This document shows positions 36,854 through 44,464 of a stretch of 64,000 nucleotides of DNA, piece after piece. Position 1 is the stretch's first letter, and every line of letters begins with the position of its first letter. Position numbers and translations under genes: made by a program. The stretch spans positions 1 through 64,000 of the forward strand of contig CAIJPE010000317.1 of the NCBI GenBank assembly GCA_903822435.1, read 5' to 3'. A model generated the notes under the pieces. That model saw only the letters and a list, made by a program, of their open reading frames with translations, made no database searches and was not told where the DNA came from. Origin of the DNA: an uncultured beta proteobacterium. Its GTDB lineage: Bacteria; Pseudomonadota; Gammaproteobacteria; Burkholderiales; Burkholderiaceae_C.

Positions 36854-38596
36854 ATGAACGCCGGGACCCCTTGCATGACCCTTATCCACGCTCGCTCGCG
36901 CCTAGCGCCCTGCTTGCTCGCCATCGTTGCCAGCACCGCCTTGCCTTCGGTGGCGCATGCCTGGTGGAATGCCGACTTCGGCGAGCGGACCAAAGTTACC
37001 CTGAACACCGGTTCGGCTGGCATCACCACTGCCGAAGCGCTGAGCGGCATGGCCGTGCCGGTGCGTCTGCATTCGGGCAACTTCGATTTCGTCGCCGCAA
37101 AGCCCGACGGGACGGACCTGCGCGTGGTGGCGGGTGACGACAAGACACCGCTCAAGTTCTGGCTCGAGCGCTACGACAGCGCCAACGAACTGGCGGTGCT
37201 GTGGGTGCTGGTGCCCACCGTCGCCCCCGGCAGCGACAAGAACGTGGTCTACGTCTATGCCGGCAACGACAAGGCGCCGGCCGAGACCAGCGCCCCGGTG
37301 GTGGACAGCGCCACGGTGGCCACCTTTCGCTTCAGCGATACCAAGGGCGGGATCGCCGACGTGAGCGGAGCGATCGCGTCCACAGCCCCGGCGACCATCG
37401 ACGCCAACGGCCTGATCGGTGGCAGTGCCCGCCTCGACGGCACGCAGTCCATCGAACTGCCAGCGGGCGCGCAGGTGCGCACGGCCGGCGGTGGGCCTTA
37501 TAGCGTTTCGTTCTGGGTCAAGCCTGCCGTGGTGGGCGGCGCGCCATTCGCACAGGGGCCGTTGTCGGTCGGACTCGAACGCGGCAAGGTCATTGTCCGG
37601 ATCGGCAAGTTGCAACTCGAAGGGGGCGAACTGCCACCTTCGGCCTGGGCCCATATCGGAGTGACGGTCGGCAACGGAAAAGTCGTGCTCTATGTCAACG
37701 GTGCCCAGGCGGGGCAGACCGACCTGCCCGCTGCCAGCCCGGCCATCGAAGGCCCCATCCGCCTGGGCCAGGGCTACAGCGGGCTGCTGGATGAACTCGA
37801 GATCGCCACCGTGGTGCGCAGCGCCGAATGGATGAAGTTCACCCGGGCTTCGCAGGGGGCCGACGCCAAGTTGGTGGCCAGCCAGTTGCAGCGCTCGGGC
37901 GATGCGGCCGAAGGCGAAGGCGGCGGCGCGGGCTACATCGGTGTGCTGGCCAGGAGCCTGACATTGGACGCCAAGGTGGTGATCGGCATCCTGGCAGTCA
38001 TGCTCGTCATCGCCATCTGGGTGATGGTCACCAAGACCTTGCTGGTCTTGCGAACGGACAAGGGCAACCGCGGCTTCCTGGCAGCCTTTCGCGACGCCAG
38101 CGACGTGATGGCAGCAGGCGGCGAAGCCCAGCACGCCGGCTCGTCGCTGGCCCGGCTGTACGAGACCGGGCTGAAGCAATTGCAAAAGCGACGCGTGGGC
38201 CAGGTGGGGGCCAAGGCCATGTCCAGCGCGGCGCTCGATGCGGTCAAGGCGTCGATCGACGCCGACCTCGTTCGCGAGAGCCAGAGGCTCAATTCCGCGA
38301 TGGTGCTGCTGACGATCGCAATCTCGGGCGGGCCCTTCCTGGGACTGCTGGGCACGGTGGTCGGGGTGATGATCACCTTTGCCGCCATCGCCGCCGCGGG
38401 CGACGTGAACGTCAACGCCATTGCGCCGGGCATCGCGGCGGCGTTGCTCGCCACCGTGGCCGGCCTGGGCGTGGCCATCCCGGCCTTGTTCGGCTACAAC
38501 TGGCTGGCCTCGAAGATCAAGAACATCTCGGCCGACATGCAGATCTTCGTGGACGAGTTCGTCACGCGGGTCGCCGAGACCTACGGCGAGCCTTGA
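36854..38596 (+). CDS. ExbB/TolQ proton channel fused to a DUF2341/LamG-like periplasmic domain
   Basis: A 580-residue fusion. After a signal peptide (about 8-36), a DUF2341-like domain (about 37-150; WWNADFGERTKVTLNT, PVRLHSGNFDF, LKFWLERYDSANELAVLWV) is followed by a LamG/concanavalin-like domain (about 170-335; YSVSFWVKP, VVLYVNGAQAGQTDL, LDELEIA). A helix at about 375-397 leads to the MotA/TolQ/ExbB core with SGGPFLGLLGTVVGVMITFAAIAA and GIAAALLATVAGLGVAIPALFGYNW. It replaces a simple ExbB in the second energy-transducing set and puts a possible ligand or glycan sensor on the motor. ATG at 36875 would give a tighter signal peptide. Confidence 0.88.
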   Translation: MNAGTPCMTLIHARSRLAPCLLAIVASTALPSVAHAWWNADFGERTKVTLNTGSAGITTAEALSGMAVPVRLHSGNFDFVAAKPDGTDLRVVAGDDKTPLKFWLERYDSANELAVLWVLVPTVAPGSDKNVVYVYAGNDKAPAETSAPVVDSATVATFRFSDTKGGIADVSGAIASTAPATIDANGLIGGSARLDGTQSIELPAGAQVRTAGGGPYSVSFWVKPAVVGGAPFAQGPLSVGLERGKVIVRIGKLQLEGGELPPSAWAHIGVTVGNGKVVLYVNGAQAGQTDLPAASPAIEGPIRLGQGYSGLLDELEIATVVRSAEWMKFTRASQGADAKLVASQLQRSGDAAEGEGGGAGYIGVLARSLTLDAKVVIGILAVMLVIAIWVMVTKTLLVLRTDKGNRGFLAAFRDASDVMAAGGEAQHAGSSLARLYETGLKQLQKRRVGQVGAKAMSSAALDAVKASIDADLVRESQRLNSAMVLLTIAISGGPFLGLLGTVVGVMITFAAIAAAGDVNVNAIAPGIAAALLATVAGLGVAIPALFGYNWLASKIKNISADMQIFVDEFVTRVAETYGEP

Positions 38597-38597
38597 C

Positions 38598-39005
38598 ATG
38601 AGCGCCGACGTCAAGGCTGACAACCAGCCCTACGACGACATCAACATCACGCCGATGCTGGATCTGGCCTACGTGCTGCTGGTGACCTTCATCATCCTCA
38701 CCACGGCGTCGGTGCAAGGGGTACGCGTCAATTCGCCCGAGACGCACACGATCAGCAACCTGGCGCGGCCGCAGACGCGTGCGGTGACCATCACTTCAGA
38801 CGGTGCGATGTTCCTGGACGCCTACCCGGTAACGCTCGAGCAACTGGCTGCGACGCTGGCGCAATACAAGGCCGGCAACCCGAACCTTCCCGTGGTGATC
38901 AAAGGCGATGCCGCCGCACCCTACGAACGGATTGTCGACGTCCTTGCCGCGCTCAAGAAGCTCGACATCACGCAGATCGGCCTGGTGACCAAGCGTGTGC
39001 CCTAG
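38598..39005 (+). CDS. ExbD/TolR-type subunit (island copy 1)
   Basis: A 135-residue single-span protein with the channel helix INITPMLDLAYVLLVTFIIL. The Asp after Met-Leu is the proton-carrying residue. The periplasmic domain ends LDITQIGLVTKRVP. It starts 1 nt after the ExbB fusion. The VLLVTFIILTTASVQG helix differs from the housekeeping ExbD set, so the two systems are distinct lineages. Confidence 0.93.
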   Translation: MSADVKADNQPYDDINITPMLDLAYVLLVTFIILTTASVQGVRVNSPETHTISNLARPQTRAVTITSDGAMFLDAYPVTLEQLAATLAQYKAGNPNLPVVIKGDAAAPYERIVDVLAALKKLDITQIGLVTKRVP

Positions 39006-39023
39006 GAACCCGGGAATACGAAC

Positions 39024-39425
39024 ATGAAAGTCCAGGACGACGCGCGCCCCTACGACACCATCAACGTGACGCCCATGCTGGATCTGGCCTATGTGCTGCT
39101 CGTGGTGTTCATCCTGATGACCACAGCATCCGTCCAGGGCCTGAACATCAGCCTGCCCAAGCCCTCGGCCACACCGTCGACCGAACGCCATCCGGTCCAC
39201 GTGCTTCAGATCGATGCCGATGGCAGTGCGCGCCTGGATGGAGTGCCCAAGACCGATGGGGTGGTGCTGGTCGAACTCAAGGCGTTCCGCGACCAGGATG
39301 CCCGATCGACCATCGTGGTCAAGGGCGATGGCAAGGCCCGCTACGACCGCGTCATGGCCATGATCGACCTGTGCAACGAGGCCGAGGTCTCGATCAACAT
39401 CGCCACGGCGCGGATCGGGTTCTAG
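39024..39425 (+). CDS. ExbD/TolR-type subunit (island copy 2)
   Basis: A 133-residue ExbD with helix INVTPMLDLAYVLLVVFILMTTASVQG, nearly identical in the membrane segment to its neighbour but different in the periplasmic part. This points to duplication and heterodimer formation. It is 18 nt after the first copy. Confidence 0.93.
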   Translation: MKVQDDARPYDTINVTPMLDLAYVLLVVFILMTTASVQGLNISLPKPSATPSTERHPVHVLQIDADGSARLDGVPKTDGVVLVELKAFRDQDARSTIVVKGDGKARYDRVMAMIDLCNEAEVSINIATARIGF

Positions 39426-39426
39426 C

Positions 39427-40074
39427 ATGCGCCCCCTCACATGCCTGGGCATGAGTCTGTTGGCGCTGGCCATGGTCGGCTGCGATGGCAAGGCCGTGCC
39501 ACCACGCAAGCAGCAGGTGGTCAAGCTGCTGCCGGATACGCCGCCTCCCCCACCCCCCCCACCCAAGCCCGAGGACCGCGTACCGCCCAAGCCCGACGAC
39601 AAGCCACGGCCACAAGACGTGCCCAAGGCCGCGGAGGCTCCACTGCCTCAGGCCTTGAAGTCGGACGAGGCCGCGGGCGACGGGCCCGGCAACGGGCTGT
39701 CGGCCGGCTCGGTCACGCAGGACTACACCGACCAGAAGATCGGCCAGGGTTCGACCATCGGCGGTGGCCAGGTCGAGAACCCGGCAACGCGGCTGGCATT
39801 CAACAGCTATGCGAACGCCACCACACGCAGCCTCAATGAGTACCTGGCGCGCGACAAGGAAGTCAAGCGCCTGGACTACAAGGTCCGCGTGGAGGTCTGG
39901 CTGACGCCTTCGGGCACGCTGGACCGGGCCGTGCTCTTGGGCAGCACGGGCGACGTGCCCACCGACGAAGCGTTGCGCGCCGCACTGATGCGATTCCCGG
40001 GGCCGGGCCAACCCCTGCCGCCCAAGCTGCCGCAGCCGCTGCGGCTTCTGGTGTCGAACCGAATGATGGGATGA
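39427..40074 (+). CDS. TonB-like protein with lipoprotein-type signal
   Basis: A 215-residue protein. The N-terminus (LGMSLLALAMVGC19-D20) ends in a lipobox-like Cys followed by Asp, the residue that keeps lipoproteins in the inner membrane. A Pro-rich spacer (about 38-65, with eight consecutive Pro) follows, then a TonB C-terminal-like domain (about 145-215; YKVRVEVWLTPSGTLDRAVLLG, LRLLVSNRM). Normal TonB uses an uncleaved helix with a key His, which is missing here. It lies 1 nt after the second ExbD, so it most likely is the transducer of this set. Confidence 0.8.
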   Translation: MRPLTCLGMSLLALAMVGCDGKAVPPRKQQVVKLLPDTPPPPPPPPKPEDRVPPKPDDKPRPQDVPKAAEAPLPQALKSDEAAGDGPGNGLSAGSVTQDYTDQKIGQGSTIGGGQVENPATRLAFNSYANATTRSLNEYLARDKEVKRLDYKVRVEVWLTPSGTLDRAVLLGSTGDVPTDEALRAALMRFPGPGQPLPPKLPQPLRLLVSNRMMG

Positions 40075-40082
40075 GGAGCCCG

Positions 40083-41774
40083 ATGCCTTACCGAACAAGA
40101 TCCGACCTGCAGCGCACGGCCTGGTGCTCGGTGTTCGCAGCCGCAGCCCTGGCGTCTGTGGCGTGGCCTGGCTGGGCGCATGCACAGTCCGAACGCGAAT
40201 CGCTCGAAGCCCTGCGCCAGACCACGCTGGCGCTGATCGAACTGCTGGTCCAGAACGGCACCTTGCCGCGCGACAAGGCCGATGCGTTGCTGGCGGAGGC
40301 CAGGCGGCGGGGTGCCGCAGCCGTGGCCCAGGCGCCGGCGGCGGCGAAGCCCGAGACGCCTGTCGTTCGGGTACCCTACGTGCCACAGGTGGTGCGCGAC
40401 CAGATCCGCAACGAGGTGCGCGAGGAGGTCATTGCCCGCGCCAAGATCGAACGCTGGGGCGTGCCGAACGCCACCGCAGAGTGGACCGACCGCATCACCG
40501 TCGAAGGCGACATGCGACTGCGCGCCCAACTCGACCGCCCCGGGCACGACAACCCATCGCCGCAGGACTTCCTCGCCGCATCGCTCAACGGCGTGACGCG
40601 TGCCGCCGACTTCGCCGCCGGCACCTCCGCCGGCCTGCCGACTGGCAGCACGCAGGACGACCGCGACCGGCTGCGCGTGCGCGCGCGGCTTGCCTTCAAC
40701 GCCAAGGTCGCCGACGAGGTGCTGGTGGGCCTGCGGCTGGCCACCGGCAGCGCCACCGACCGTGTCTCTACCAACCAGACGTTGGGCCAGGACTTCAACC
40801 GCTACACATTCCTGCTCGATCGCGCCTACCTCAAGTACGACCCGACGCCCTGGGTGAGCCTGAGCGCCGGCCGCATGCCCAACCCCTGGTTCAGCACAGA
40901 CCTGGTGTGGAACGACAACCTCAACTTCGAAGGCCTGGCAGCGGGCTTCAAGTGGCCTGTTCAGCCCAACGCAAGCATCCTGCCGTTTGCTACCGTCGGG
41001 TACTTTCCTATCCGCGAATCGGCACCGCCCCGCAGCAGCCGCAGCCTGGTGGGCGTGCAGGTGGGCGCGCAGTGGGAATGGAACGAGCAGACCCGCTTGA
41101 AGTTCGGCCTGGCGCAGTACATCTACAACAACTTCGAGGGTCGAGTCGACGGCGACTACGACGCAATCAGCGGCGCGGGCCGCACCTACGGCCAATACGA
41201 GTACGAGGCAGGCCTGCGGCAGCGCGGCAACACCCTGTTCCTGACCAACAGCCCGCTGGAGATCCAGGCCGGGTTGACACCGGACAAGGCCCGCTGGGGC
41301 CTGGCCTCGAGGTTCAAGCCCTGGGCAGTCACGGTGGCGGCCGAGTTTTCGCAGTTCTCGCCGTACTTCATCGGTCTGTCCGGCGAGTTCGTGCGCAATT
41401 CCGCCTACGACCGCCAGGAGATCATTCGCCGCACCGGCGTCTACCTCGACGACAGCCGCGTCTTCGGCGTGCAGGGCCGGGCCACTCTCGGAGCCCAGCA
41501 AGTGCGCAACGTCGGCGACTGGCAGCTCAGCCTGGCCTACCGCTGGCTGGGCAGCGATGCCGTGCCCGACGCCTTCACCGACAGCGACCTGGGGCTGGGC
41601 GGCACCAACATCCGCGGCCTGACCGTGGGCATGCTTTACGGGTTGGCACGAGAGACGCAGTTCGGGCTGCGCTACCTGAGTGCGCGCACGATCTCGTCGC
41701 CGACCGTGCAGCCCGCGCTGAAAGACCGCTACTCGATCGATACGCTGCAGGTGGACCTGAATGTCCGCTTCTGA
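40083..41774 (+). CDS. Putative porin of the TonB-like island
   Basis: A 563-residue outer-membrane protein with a signal peptide (VFAAAALASVAWPGWAHAQ) and a short helical, coiled-coil-like segment (SERESLEALRQTTLALIELL). About 16-18 amphipathic strands follow (RLRVRARLAFNAKVADEVLVGLRLATGS, WVSLSAGRMPNPWF, LKFGLAQYIYNNF) and the last residue is Phe (VDLNVRF). It fits the large putative-porin group that accompanies ExbB-DUF2341 genes. GAGGAG precedes the ATG; another ATG 12 nt upstream overlaps the TonB-like stop. Confidence 0.85.
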   Translation: MPYRTRSDLQRTAWCSVFAAAALASVAWPGWAHAQSERESLEALRQTTLALIELLVQNGTLPRDKADALLAEARRRGAAAVAQAPAAAKPETPVVRVPYVPQVVRDQIRNEVREEVIARAKIERWGVPNATAEWTDRITVEGDMRLRAQLDRPGHDNPSPQDFLAASLNGVTRAADFAAGTSAGLPTGSTQDDRDRLRVRARLAFNAKVADEVLVGLRLATGSATDRVSTNQTLGQDFNRYTFLLDRAYLKYDPTPWVSLSAGRMPNPWFSTDLVWNDNLNFEGLAAGFKWPVQPNASILPFATVGYFPIRESAPPRSSRSLVGVQVGAQWEWNEQTRLKFGLAQYIYNNFEGRVDGDYDAISGAGRTYGQYEYEAGLRQRGNTLFLTNSPLEIQAGLTPDKARWGLASRFKPWAVTVAAEFSQFSPYFIGLSGEFVRNSAYDRQEIIRRTGVYLDDSRVFGVQGRATLGAQQVRNVGDWQLSLAYRWLGSDAVPDAFTDSDLGLGGTNIRGLTVGMLYGLARETQFGLRYLSARTISSPTVQPALKDRYSIDTLQVDLNVRF

Positions 41775-42471
41775 GGGCTGGCGCCTGGGGACGGCGCTGC
41801 TGTGCGGCGTGGCGATGGTCTTTGGCCTGGCGCCGGCGTCGGCGCAGCAGAACAGCCGCGAACAGGAGCAGCTGCGGCGACTGCGGCAGCAGATCCAACA
41901 ACTGCAGCAGCAGCACTCCGATCAGCAGCAGGCGGTTCAGCGCACCGAGGCGGACAAGACGCAGGCCCTGACCCAACTGGAAGCTGCACAGACCGAGCTC
42001 AAGCGCACCCGCGCTACCCTCGCCGCGCGGGTGCGGCTGGAGGGGCAGGCCCAGAATGAACTCCAGGATCTGCGGGAGCAGAACACCCGACTGGGTGCGG
42101 AACTGGAGGCCACGAAGGCCGAGGCGCAGGCTGGCGCCCGCAGCCTGCAGCAGCAGCGCAACGATCAGGCTGCGCTGCAGCGCCGACTGGAGCAGCGCGA
42201 CGCGGCACTGGCCGATCTGCAGGCCCGCCATGGCAGCCAGGCCCAGGGCCTGCAGACCTGCATCGCCAACAACCACGGCCTGTACAGCCTGGGCCAGGAA
42301 CTGTTGAAGCGCTACGTCGACAAAGGCCTCGGCGAGGTCTTCGCGCAGAACGAACCTTTCCTGCAATTCAAGCGCGTGACGCTGGAGAACCTCGTGCAGG
42401 GCTACCAGGAAAGACTGGATCAGCAGGCACTGAAGGCCGCGCCTGCACGGGAGGTGGGTCGTGCGCCCTGA
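41761..42471 (+). CDS. Exported coiled-coil protein
   Basis: A 236-residue protein with a signal peptide (TALLCGVAMVFGLAPASAQ). A long Gln/Glu/Arg-rich coiled coil (about 30-165; REQEQLRRLRQQIQQLQQQH) leads to a C-terminal helical domain (LGQELLKRYVDKGLGEVF, FKRVTLENLVQGYQERL). It overlaps the porin by 14 nt and the ankyrin gene by 11 nt, so it belongs to the same unit. It may form a periplasmic strut between inner and outer membrane parts; this is inference. Confidence 0.83.
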   Translation: MSASEGWRLGTALLCGVAMVFGLAPASAQQNSREQEQLRRLRQQIQQLQQQHSDQQQAVQRTEADKTQALTQLEAAQTELKRTRATLAARVRLEGQAQNELQDLREQNTRLGAELEATKAEAQAGARSLQQQRNDQAALQRRLEQRDAALADLQARHGSQAQGLQTCIANNHGLYSLGQELLKRYVDKGLGEVFAQNEPFLQFKRVTLENLVQGYQERLDQQALKAAPAREVGRAP

Positions 42472-43180
42472 GCCGGGTGGACAGCGGCGAACCTGGACGG
42501 CCTCGGTCTTCGCGGCCCTGGTCTTCGCCCATCCGGCCCGGGCCGACATCGATGATCGCGCCCTGTTGCAGTTCGCGCGGCCCGCGGCGCCAGTGCCCCG
42601 TTCCGGCCCTGTCGACCCTATCGAATGGGAGCGCCGGTTGCGGGCACCCGATCGCTACGGTCCGCCCTGGCTCCGCCCTTCCGATGCGGCCTTGCTGGCC
42701 GCCGCCCGGGCCGAACGCTGGCCCGAAGCGCTGCGGCTGATCAAGACCGGACAGGCCTCGCCCAACGTCCGCGACGAGGCCTGGGGCAACGCCCTGGCGC
42801 TGGCCGCCAGGGCCGGGCAGGAAGAACTCGTGCGCGAACTCATCAAGCGCGGTGCCGACCTCGACCGCGTGGGTGAAGACGGCTTCACGGCCCTGGGCGG
42901 TGCCGCCTTTGCGGGGCGTCGCAGCGTGGTGCGCCTGCTGCTCCTGGCGGGCGCAGATGTCGAGCGGCTGGGGGCCAGCGGGCAGACCGCACTGCACCTG
43001 GCCAGCCTGGCCGGACAGCTGGACGTGGTGGACGAAATGCTGCGGCTGAAGGTGCCGCTGGAGCTGCTCAATCGCCAACGCGAGACCGCGCTGGACGTGG
43101 CCGCTGCGGCCGGCCAGCAAGACGTGATGAGCCGGCTGATCGCGGCCGGTGCAGACCTGGCCCTTGCAGGCCAAAGATGA
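42461..43180 (+). CDS. Exported ankyrin-repeat protein
   Basis: A 239-residue protein starting with GTG behind a GGAGG site. A hydrophobic leader (SVFAALVFAHPARA) is followed by about four ankyrin repeats (ALALAARAGQEELVRELIKRGAD, ALGGAAFAGRRSVVRLLLLAGAD, ALHLASLAGQLDVVDEMLRLK, ALDVAAAAGQQDVMSRLIAAGAD). It is a protein-binding adaptor in the periplasm. It is the last of seven tightly packed genes beginning with the ExbB fusion. Confidence 0.87.
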   Translation: MRPEPGGQRRTWTASVFAALVFAHPARADIDDRALLQFARPAAPVPRSGPVDPIEWERRLRAPDRYGPPWLRPSDAALLAAARAERWPEALRLIKTGQASPNVRDEAWGNALALAARAGQEELVRELIKRGADLDRVGEDGFTALGGAAFAGRRSVVRLLLLAGADVERLGASGQTALHLASLAGQLDVVDEMLRLKVPLELLNRQRETALDVAAAAGQQDVMSRLIAAGADLALAGQR

Positions 43181-43275
43181 CAGTTAGGTAGGCCGTCATG
43201 GCCCAAAGGACTCATTGCGCCGGCTTGCGCCGGACAGTACGGTCAGGGGCATGGCAGGTGCCGCTCCGCAGCCTT

Positions 43276-43298
43276 GGGTGGACCGCATCGGACCACCC
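43276..43298. repeat. 23-bp interrupted inverted repeat before the PEP-CTERM gene
   Basis: GGGTGG-A-CCG and CGG-A-CCACCC flank a 3-nt centre, a dyad with one A/A mismatch. No T-run follows, so it is more likely an operator than a terminator. It lies 44 nt before the predicted -35 box. Confidence 0.35.
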
Positions 43299-43341
43299 CC
43301 GAATCTGGTGAGTGGCATTGCCGGTAACGGTGGAAGTTGCC

Positions 43342-43370
43342 TTGGTTGTGACACAGACGTTCCCTAAAGT
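43342..43370 (+). promoter_or_regulatory. Candidate sigma-70 promoter of the PEP-CTERM gene
   Basis: TTGGTT and TAAAGT are separated by 17 nt, 58 nt before the ATG. The 248-nt gap between the ankyrin gene and this gene otherwise holds the inverted repeat only. Confidence 0.4.
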
Positions 43371-43428
43371 TTTCCAACGGTCGCTGAGGCTGTTGACAGT
43401 CCCATTCGCAATTCACAGGAGAGATTCG

Positions 43429-44373
43429 ATGAGTTTCAAATTCAACGCGATCATGGCTGCTGCCATGACGCTGATCGCTGCCACGTCGGCCCACGCCAAC
43501 TTCCAGTTCGGTGACAGCACCACCAACGGCAACAGCTCGGCCGCCTTCGTGGCCATCGACAACGGCGGCAACGTCTCGCTGTCGCTGGATCTGGGCACCA
43601 CACTGACGAGCTTCCTGCCCGCCATCAGTGGCGTGACCTCCGGTGCCGGCAACCTCAGCAGCGGCGGCACCACGGCGTCCTGGAATTTCGCCACCAACAC
43701 CTACACCATCAACGGCGTGCAGCAGGCGGGCAACACGTTTGCCTGGTCGTCGCCGGCAGCGAGCTTTTTCGCCAACAGTGCAGTCACCGGCAACAGCTAC
43801 CAGTGGGGCGTCATCGCTGCCGACGGCGTCTTTGGCAGCCTGTCCGCGACCAACGTGGTCCAGGGCGGCAACCTGCTGTGGACGAGCACCAGCGACAACC
43901 TCGACTTCAGCAGCGCTGCAGCCGGCGGCGTGACCAACCTCCACGTCAACAACGCAGCAGGTGCTGTCACCAACTACTTCGCCAACAACAACCAAACCGG
44001 TACCAACACCACGACCGTCAAGGGCGGCAGCACTTCCACGGGCGGCCAGACCTTCCTGGGCTACACCCTGGCACAGAACAACATCGGCGACTTCGGCGGT
44101 GGCTCTCCGGGCAACAACAACTTCCTGGTGGATCCCACGGCCACCTCCTACGCCATGTGGGCCAACTCGGTTCCGGCCGTGACCCTCTACACCTTGGGTG
44201 GCAACGTCCAGGCCGGTTCCCTGTCGGCCAGCGCCTCCACTTTCACGTGGGACCAGTCCACCTCCACGCTGACCTACACCGTCGGGGCCGTGCCTGAGCC
44301 GCAGACCTACGCGCTGATGATCGCCGGCCTGGGCCTGGTGGGCGCCATGGTTCGCCGCCGCAAGACCGCCTGA
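43429..44373 (+). CDS. PEP-CTERM exported protein
   Basis: A 314-residue protein with a signal peptide (IMAAAMTLIAATSAHA). A Ser/Thr/Asn/Gly-rich low-charge middle resembles secreted extracellular proteins. The C-terminus is a perfect PEP-CTERM signal, V288-P-E-P291 then a hydrophobic helix (TYALMIAGLGLVGAMV) and RRRKTA. Such proteins are processed by exosortase and end up in the outer layer or matrix; the exosortase gene is not in this window. An AGGAGA ribosome site is present. The start of an exopolysaccharide cluster 15 kb further on fits the known exosortase-EPS link. Confidence 0.9.
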   Translation: MSFKFNAIMAAAMTLIAATSAHANFQFGDSTTNGNSSAAFVAIDNGGNVSLSLDLGTTLTSFLPAISGVTSGAGNLSSGGTTASWNFATNTYTINGVQQAGNTFAWSSPAASFFANSAVTGNSYQWGVIAADGVFGSLSATNVVQGGNLLWTSTSDNLDFSSAAAGGVTNLHVNNAAGAVTNYFANNNQTGTNTTTVKGGSTSTGGQTFLGYTLAQNNIGDFGGGSPGNNNFLVDPTATSYAMWANSVPAVTLYTLGGNVQAGSLSASASTFTWDQSTSTLTYTVGAVPEPQTYALMIAGLGLVGAMVRRRKTA

Positions 44374-44381
44374 TCGATTCC

Positions 44382-44403
44382 CGGCGACATCGAGTCGCCG
44401 TTT
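44382..44403 (+). terminator. Hairpin after the PEP-CTERM gene
   Basis: A perfect 7-bp stem (CGGCGAC / GTCGCCG) with a 5-nt loop is followed by TTT. A second 7-bp hairpin (GCCTCGC / GCGAGGC) lies at 44418-44435. Confidence 0.5.
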
Positions 44404-44464
44404 CCCCTCAAACCCGAGCCTCGCGCGAGCGAGGCGGGTCAACCCTGTCTCAATGGAGCTAGAC

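Noticed and set aside
41861-42260. CAG-rich repeats resembling a CRISPR or microsatellite
   Set aside because: These are Gln/Arg codons of the coiled-coil protein and do not form equally spaced repeats.
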